Below, piece by piece: positions 6,838-9,560 of a DNA stretch of 9,560 nucleotides. The DNA is from a bacterium (lineage in GTDB: Bacteria; Patescibacteriota; Minisyncoccia; Portnoybacterales; JAGGTM01), in the NCBI GenBank assembly GCA_021163745.1, contig JAGGTM010000055.1:1-9560 (forward strand), written 5' to 3'. The position numbers and the translations under genes were made by a program. The notes below the pieces were generated by a model. It had not been told where the DNA came from, ran no database searches, and saw only the letters and a list, made by a program, of their open reading frames with translations. The number at the start of each line of letters is the position of its first letter. Position 1 is the first letter of the stretch.

Positions 6838-7413
6838 TCATTTCTTCTCCAACTTTCCTCTTAACTCCCTTAATCCCCTATGTAATGCCACTCTTATTGC
6901 TCCTTCTGATTTATTTAAAATTTTAGAAATTTGTTTAATAGAAAATTCTTCCAGATAGCGAAGAATTATTATGTCTCTATATTCCTGTTTAATGGATAAT
7001 AATGCTTTTTTTATTTCTTCTATCTCCGAATTAATTTCTGATTTTATAATTAAATCATTATTATTTTCAGATATATCCCCAAGATTATTTCTTTCGTCAT
7101 CTATGCTTATTGGTTTCTTGTCTTTTCTTCTATAAAAATCAATTACCAAATTTCTCGCAATCTGATACAAAAACGCTTTTGGATTTTCAATTTGAGGGCA
7201 GTTCCCTTCAGTCTGTGTTAAGGGGGCTGCCCCTATAAGATTATTCCAAAATTTCAAAAATGTCTCGGAAGTCAAATCTTGTGTTTCTTCTATAGAATTA
7301 GTTTTTAAATAAATAAATCTAAAAATTCTGGGTGCATATTTATTGTAAAACCACCCGAATGCCTTTTTATCTCCTTTTTTTATTTTATGAATAATAAGTT
7401 TTTCCTTTATCAT
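6838..7413 (-). CDS. ECF-type RNA polymerase sigma factor with an in-frame hairpin insertion
   Basis: The 191-residue product has sigma region 2 at about residues 10-97 (GDKKAFGWFYNKYAPRIFRF, then DLTSETFLKFW and FLYQIARNLVIDFYRRK) and region 4 at about 135-185 (LLSIKQEYRDIIILRYLEEFSIKQISKILNKSEGAIRVALHRG, with the HTH recognition helix near 167-181). Region 3 is absent, as in ECF factors. It should direct RNA polymerase to a small regulon, probably held in check by the DUF5667 protein encoded downstream. Residues 60-73 (IGAAPLTQTEGNCP) lie in the loop between regions 2.2 and 2.3, where relatives have a short link. Their DNA is a hairpin of the repeat type found just upstream of the gene. Start ATG at 7411-7413 has no Shine-Dalgarno sequence. 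The stop is TGA, which fixes the standard code. Confidence 0.9.
   Translation of the reverse strand: MIKEKLIIHKIKKGDKKAFGWFYNKYAPRIFRFIYLKTNSIEETQDLTSETFLKFWNNLIGAAPLTQTEGNCPQIENPKAFLYQIARNLVIDFYRRKDKKPISIDDERNNLGDISENNNDLIIKSEINSEIEEIKKALLSIKQEYRDIIILRYLEEFSIKQISKILNKSEGAIRVALHRGLRELRGKLEKK
7195..7234. repeat. Hairpin element inside the sigma coding sequence
   Basis: The plus strand can pair AGGGCAGTTCCCTT (7195-7208) with AAGGGGGCTGCCCCT (7220-7234): 14 pairs including two G-T wobbles and one bulged base, around an 11-nt loop. It stays in frame and encodes residues 60-73 of the sigma factor. The right arm shares GGGGGCTGC with the repeat at 7446-7458. Confidence 0.75.
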
Positions 7414-7437
7414 AAAGAAATTATTGCCTGCGGATTG

Positions 7438-7514
7438 ATTAAAATGGGGGCTGCTCCCTTTATTTTTGAGGTGTTCACAAGGGCTGCTCCTATTTTAATG
7501 AGGGCTGCTCCCTC
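7438..7514. repeat. Triple GGGCTGCTCC repeat upstream of the sigma gene
   Basis: Three direct copies of GGGCTGCTCC lie within 7446-7458, 7481-7490 and 7501-7512. Copies one and two are framed by ATTAAAAT (7438-7445) and ATTTTAAT (7492-7499), so they can fold into one hairpin. The third (7500-7514) is a small palindrome, GAGGG-CTGCT-CCCTC. Related GGGCAGCTC and CTGCC pieces lie at 8466-8495 between the RAYT and its partner ORF. This block occupies the likely promoter region of the sigma gene. Confidence 0.7.
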
Positions 7515-7559
7515 TTTTCTAGGGTTATATCTCACTAGTTTAGCGAAAAGCTAATAAAA

Positions 7560-7627
7560 ATTCAAATCTCGAATCCAAATCTTAAATCTTAAAACTTAGA
7601 TAAATTCGAATCTCGAATTTCGAAATC
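7560..7627. repeat. 7-bp-phased AT-rich words
   Basis: The segment reads as successive 7-mers TCAAATC, TCGAATC, CAAATCT, TAAATCT, TAAAACT and then TTCGAA-rich words. It is non-coding and forms the left shoulder of the 16-bp palindrome that follows. Confidence 0.6.
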
Positions 7628-7631
7628 TTCA

Positions 7632-7666
7632 CCCAGCACCACTTTTGGAACAAAAGTGGTGCTGGG
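7632..7666. repeat. Perfect 16-bp-stem palindrome
   Basis: CCCAGCACCACTTTTG (7632-7647) and CAAAAGTGGTGCTGGG (7651-7666) pair perfectly around GAA. Neither strand has a T run after the stem, so it does not look like a terminator. It lies just outside the left arm of the 36-bp inverted repeat. Confidence 0.9.
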
Positions 7667-7670
7667 CAGG

Positions 7671-7706
7671 CAAATTCGAATTTTCAAATGACCAAATGTT
7701 CAAAAC
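7671..7706. repeat. Left arm of a perfect 36-bp inverted repeat bracketing the RAYT module
   Basis: These 36 bases are the exact reverse complement of 9393-9428. Between the arms lie the RAYT gene and its partner ORF, about 1.69 kb. The arm also forms the outer stem of the hairpin at 7693-7791. Confidence 0.9.
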
Positions 7707-7791
7707 GAATATCTCTCCCCCACCTATATCCTCCCCTCCGACATAAGTCGGAGGGGAGAATTGAGGAGGGGGTGGGCATTTTGAACATTTG
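7693..7791. repeat. Long three-part hairpin downstream of the RAYT gene
   Basis: The outer stem is CAAATGTTCAAAA (7693-7705) with TTTTGAACATTTG (7779-7791), 13 bp perfect. The inner stem is CTCCCCTCCGAC (7731-7742) with GTCGGAGGGGAG (7747-7758), 12 bp perfect, around ATAA. The middle arms (about 7713-7730 and 7759-7775) are C-rich and G-rich and pair with mismatches. There is no terminal T run. Confidence 0.85.
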
Positions 7792-7849
7792 AATTTTGAA
7801 TTTATTTGGGATTTGTGATTTGTAATTTGTAATTTATTTTTTATGGCTA

Positions 7850-8449
7850 TTAAGCCATGGTGCGGGGTAAAAATTTAGATATTTTCTCCCAAAACTCCGG
7901 ATATTTCATTCTTTCTTTAATCTTTTCTTCTGTAAATTTTCTATACCAATCAGAAGTTTTGTCTTTTAGAATAACACTTTTCTCGCAAAGGGTGCCCGCT
8001 CTTTTTCCTATATAATCCAAATAGCTGGACCAAGGATATTTATATAAATCATTGGTTACCCTATGAACTATTGGATTTAAATGAATATAAGAAGAAAGTG
8101 GTAATAAATATTTGTCTTCTTCTATATTACTCACTTGAAATCTTCCTTGAAATAAATGACCTGTCCGTTCATACTTTTGGTTAAAATACAGAACATAGCT
8201 GGTATGCAAAGATAAAATAAATTTGGAAACTGGAATTTCTGAATCCTGACGAATTATAGAATGAAAATGATCGGGTAAAAGACAATAACAAATGACTGTT
8301 ATTTTATGTCTTTCTTTGAACTCTCTTACTTTTTTTAGATAAAAAATATAATCCTCATCTTTATTAAAGATGTTTTGTCCAGCATTTCCTTTATTATAAA
8401 TATGATAATATGCGCCCTGATAATAATTTCTCCTGTAATACTTCCCCAT
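7850..8449 (-). CDS. REP-associated tyrosine transposase (RAYT; Y1 HUH transposase)
   Basis: The 199-residue product is a full-length member of the Y1_Tnp/RAYT family. Residues 10-22 (YYQGAYYHIYNKG) match the family's opening strand. The HUH metal motif is LPDHFHSII, with H61 and H63. The conserved block FNQKYERTGHLFQGRFQ spans 89-105, and SSYIHLNPI (119-127) holds Y121, the likely catalytic tyrosine. PWSSYLDY (139-146) and a basic C-terminal tail follow. Such enzymes cut and join single-stranded DNA at REP hairpins and are usually domesticated rather than part of a classic insertion sequence. All key residues are present, so it should be active. It follows the ORF at 8505-9188 by 55 bp on the same strand. 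The ATG at 8447-8449 has no Shine-Dalgarno sequence. Candidate targets are the GTAG hairpins at 5254-5698 and the palindromes around the gene. Confidence 0.9.
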   Translation of the reverse strand: MGKYYRRNYYQGAYYHIYNKGNAGQNIFNKDEDYIFYLKKVREFKERHKITVICYCLLPDHFHSIIRQDSEIPVSKFILSLHTSYVLYFNQKYERTGHLFQGRFQVSNIEEDKYLLPLSSYIHLNPIVHRVTNDLYKYPWSSYLDYIGKRAGTLCEKSVILKDKTSDWYRKFTEEKIKERMKYPEFWEKISKFLPRTMA

Positions 8450-8505
8450 AATGTTATTACTAAAAGGGCAGCTCTAAATATCAAGGACTGCCGCTATTAA
8501 AACAT
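8450..8505. repeat. Small inverted repeat between the RAYT gene and its partner ORF
   Basis: AATGTT (8450-8455) pairs with AACATT (8500-8505), and GGCAG (8467-8471) or nearby bases with CTGCC (8488-8492). The pair spans exactly the inter-gene spacer and carries GGGCAGCTC-like words related to the repeat at 7446-7514. If transcribed it would fold just before the RAYT start codon. Confidence 0.45.
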
Positions 8506-9188
8506 TAAAAAAATCTTCTCCACCAGGGTCCGGTCATTTTATTTTCTATTTTAACAAAAAGAGACAAAAGCCAGATTCTAAGATGTTTATATAATGGGTC
8601 TTTTATAGAAGTTTTTCCTCTTCTAATATGAAAAAGGGAACCCATAGAAACTGACTGAACTAAAGTATAAACATCCAAAAATAAAGGGTCAATATCACTA
8701 CTCTCTTCCAGCTCCTGCATCATTATGCTTTTTATTTTTGGCTGATCTTTTTTATATTCTTTATATCGCATTTCAATTAGTTTTTCCCATAAGTTCAAGT
8801 AATGTTTTCCTATTCCCAAATCGGATAACCACCTTATAAAACTCCTTGGTATCTCTTCCTTAGTTTTTATCCATAATTCTTTTTCCTTTTCTATTAAATC
8901 AGCTCTATCCTCTACCATAAACATTATTAGGCATAACCCGGATAACTCCAATTCATTAAAAATTCTATCTCGTTCCCCCTGTTCCAAAGATGAGAAATTA
9001 AGCATTTTTCTTACTTCCTCGTCTTTAAAAAATCTAAAAGCAGAGTGACAAACCATCTTAACCAGTTTTTCGGCAAGTTTTTTTGGATTCTTATCCTTGG
9101 AACTCCATAAAAAAACATCTAATTGCTCTAAAATTTTATTTCTTATAATATAAAAAACATTTTTTATTTTGTTAAGAAGTTTATTCAT
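8505..9188 (-). CDS. Unrecognised, mainly helical protein in an apparent operon with the RAYT gene
   Basis: From the ATG at 9186-9188 this gives 227 residues. A GTG at 9207-9209 would add seven, and neither start has a Shine-Dalgarno sequence. I do not recognise a family. The sequence is rich in charged amphipathic helices: a basic N-terminus (MNKLLNKIKNVFYIIRNKILEQLD), AEKLVKMVCHSAFRFFKDEEVRKML at 39-63, a short hydrophobic stretch LSGLCLIMFMVED at 82-94, then FIRWLSDLGIGKHYLNLWEKLIEMRYKEYKKDQ at 117-149. The C-terminus GPWWRRFF is aromatic and basic. No signal peptide, no convincing membrane helix and no catalytic motif stand out. It lies 55 bp upstream of the RAYT gene on the same strand, inside the 36-bp inverted repeat. 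A RAYT accessory role is possible but rests on position alone. Codon bias and length support a real gene. Confidence 0.7.
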   Translation of the reverse strand: MNKLLNKIKNVFYIIRNKILEQLDVFLWSSKDKNPKKLAEKLVKMVCHSAFRFFKDEEVRKMLNFSSLEQGERDRIFNELELSGLCLIMFMVEDRADLIEKEKELWIKTKEEIPRSFIRWLSDLGIGKHYLNLWEKLIEMRYKEYKKDQPKIKSIMMQELEESSDIDPLFLDVYTLVQSVSMGSLFHIRRGKTSIKDPLYKHLRIWLLSLFVKIENKMTGPWWRRFF

Positions 9189-9263
9189 ATATTTGTACTT
9201 GCTAATCACTTTGGTAACGATTAAATAAGCAGTTAGTTTTTAAGTAATTTGGTATTCGGTAAT

Positions 9264-9392
9264 TAAATTTCAAATGTCAAATCTCAAAACAAATTTAGCT
9301 TAAAGCGCAAAGTGCAAAAGCAATTAAAAATCCGAAATCCGAAATCCGAAACAATGACCAAAATTCAAATGTTCAAATAACCAAAACAATTT
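9264..9392. repeat. 7-bp-phased repeat block upstream of the RAYT module
   Basis: This part of the 9189-9505 spacer holds no gene. It contains TCAAATG, TCAAATC and TCAAAAC in succession (about 9271-9291), a GCGCAAA/GTGCAAA pair near 9305-9317, three exact tandem copies of ATCCGAA (9330-9350), and CAAAT-type words. CAAAACA/TGTTTTG (9383-9399) forms a 7-bp stem next to the 36-bp arm. Confidence 0.65.
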
Positions 9393-9428
9393 GTTTTGAA
9401 CATTTGGTCATTTGAAAATTCGAATTTG
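9393..9428. repeat. Right arm of the perfect 36-bp inverted repeat
   Basis: This is the exact reverse complement of 7671-7706. Similarity continues a few bases on the inner side with one mismatch and stops on the outer side. Just beyond it, AATTCGAA and TTCGAATT (9418-9438) form an 8-bp palindrome overlapping the arm's end. Confidence 0.9.
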
Positions 9429-9486
9429 TTTCGAATTAGACCTGAGCCCCATATTTTGGAGAACTCTCTCAATTTGTAAAAGGATA

Positions 9487-9495
9487 TGGTAGAAT
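9487..9495 (+). promoter_or_regulatory. Extended -10 promoter for the IS3-like orfA
   Basis: TGGTAGAAT is a TGn-extended -10 with TAGAAT at 9490-9495. The predicted start near 9502 leaves only about four bases before the ATG at 9506, implying a leaderless or nearly leaderless mRNA. No clear -35 is present, as is usual for extended -10 promoters. Confidence 0.5.
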
Positions 9496-9505
9496 AAATA
9501 ATAAC

Positions 9506-9560
9506 ATGGTTATTACAAAATCACCAAGAACCTTAACCCCTGAATTTAAGTTCAAAGTTG
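9506..9560 (+). CDS. IS3-type transposase OrfA, N-terminal start (3' truncated by window edge)
   Basis: The ATG at 9506-9508 opens a frame reading MVITKSPRTLTPEFKFKV to the window end (18 codons plus one base). The pattern of basic residues followed by R-T-x-x-PEFK-x-KV is the standard opening of HTH_Tnp_1 (IS3/IS911-type) OrfA proteins, which bind the element's ends through a helix-turn-helix and are fused to OrfB by programmed frameshift. Only the start is visible, so the activity of the element is unknown. A promoter with an extended -10 lies directly upstream and no Shine-Dalgarno sequence is present. The short length limits certainty, but the motif plus the terminal-repeat-like sequence upstream agree. 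Confidence 0.6.
   Translation, partial: MVITKSPRTLTPEFKFKV

Larger units (their letters stand above)
9439..9560 (+). mobile_element. Left end of an IS3-like insertion sequence (truncated by window edge)
   Basis: CCTGAGCCCCATATTTTGGA at 9441-9460 has the look of an IS3-family terminal inverted repeat (C-rich block, then TTTTGGA). It precedes an OrfA-like gene start by about 45 bp. Only the left end is in view, so the partner repeat and target duplication cannot be checked. Confidence 0.45.

Noticed and set aside
6838..6840. TGA read as glycine (Gracilibacteria/SR1 code)
   Set aside because: The sigma factor ends naturally at this TGA after a normal C-terminus, and the other complete genes need no recoding.
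7500..7517. Plus-strand terminator (GAGGG-CTGCT-CCCTC followed by TTTTCT)
   Set aside because: No plus-strand gene lies upstream for it to serve, and the stem is one of three direct copies of a repeat.
7632..7666. Rho-independent terminator of the RAYT gene
   Set aside because: The stem is strong, but it lies about 185 bp past the stop codon and has no T run on either strand.
1..9560. tRNA, rRNA or known riboswitch
   Set aside because: I looked for cloverleaf patterns with GGTTCRA-type T-loops and for conserved rRNA words and saw none; the hairpins found are simple palindromes.

Overview
The window looks like a piece of a Candidatus Patescibacteria (CPR) genome, most likely from the Parcubacteria side. 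The grounds are low GC outside one gene, a very large secreted repeat protein with the N- and C-terminal sequence style seen in CPR surface-layer-like proteins, an ECF sigma factor followed by a DUF5667-type membrane protein, and seven of seven visible gene starts without a Shine-Dalgarno sequence. The sigma gene ends in TGA, so the standard code applies, not the TGA=Gly code of Gracilibacteria/SR1. The lineage is my inference from protein style; no rRNA is present.

Layout. 1-390 (+): C-terminal end of a GT4 glycosyltransferase. 391-619: spacer holding what looks like the fossil of a zinc-ribbon transposase. 620-1348 (-): membrane-anchored TPR protein. 1349-1698: its promoter, a frameshifted fossil of a DDE (rve/IS481-like) transposase and a strong hairpin terminator. 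1699-5220 (-): 1173-residue exported protein with six degenerate repeat units. 5221-5757: a repeat block with five hairpins, each preceded by GTAG. 5758-6510 (-): DUF5667-type, probable anti-sigma protein. 6511-6837: AT-rich 7-bp-phased inverted repeat. 6838-7413 (-): ECF sigma factor whose gene carries an in-frame hairpin element. 7414-7849: dense palindromes. 7850-8449 (-): REP-associated HUH (Y1) transposase, RAYT. 8505-9188 (-): unrecognised helical protein, probably cotranscribed with the RAYT gene. 9189-9505: more 7-bp-phased repeats. 9506-9560 (+): first codons of an IS3-type transposase OrfA.

How it may work together. The sigma factor and DUF5667 protein form a likely envelope-sensing pair, and the surface-layer-like protein just downstream is a natural candidate target. 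The RAYT is a single-strand HUH nuclease of the family that acts on GTAG-preceded REP hairpins. Five such hairpins sit about 2.2-2.6 kb from its gene, and a perfect 36-bp inverted repeat brackets the RAYT and its partner ORF. The intergenic DNA is unusual as a whole: unrelated blocks are built from reiterated 7-bp words arranged as inverted repeats, and one different hairpin family appears to have entered the sigma coding sequence in frame.
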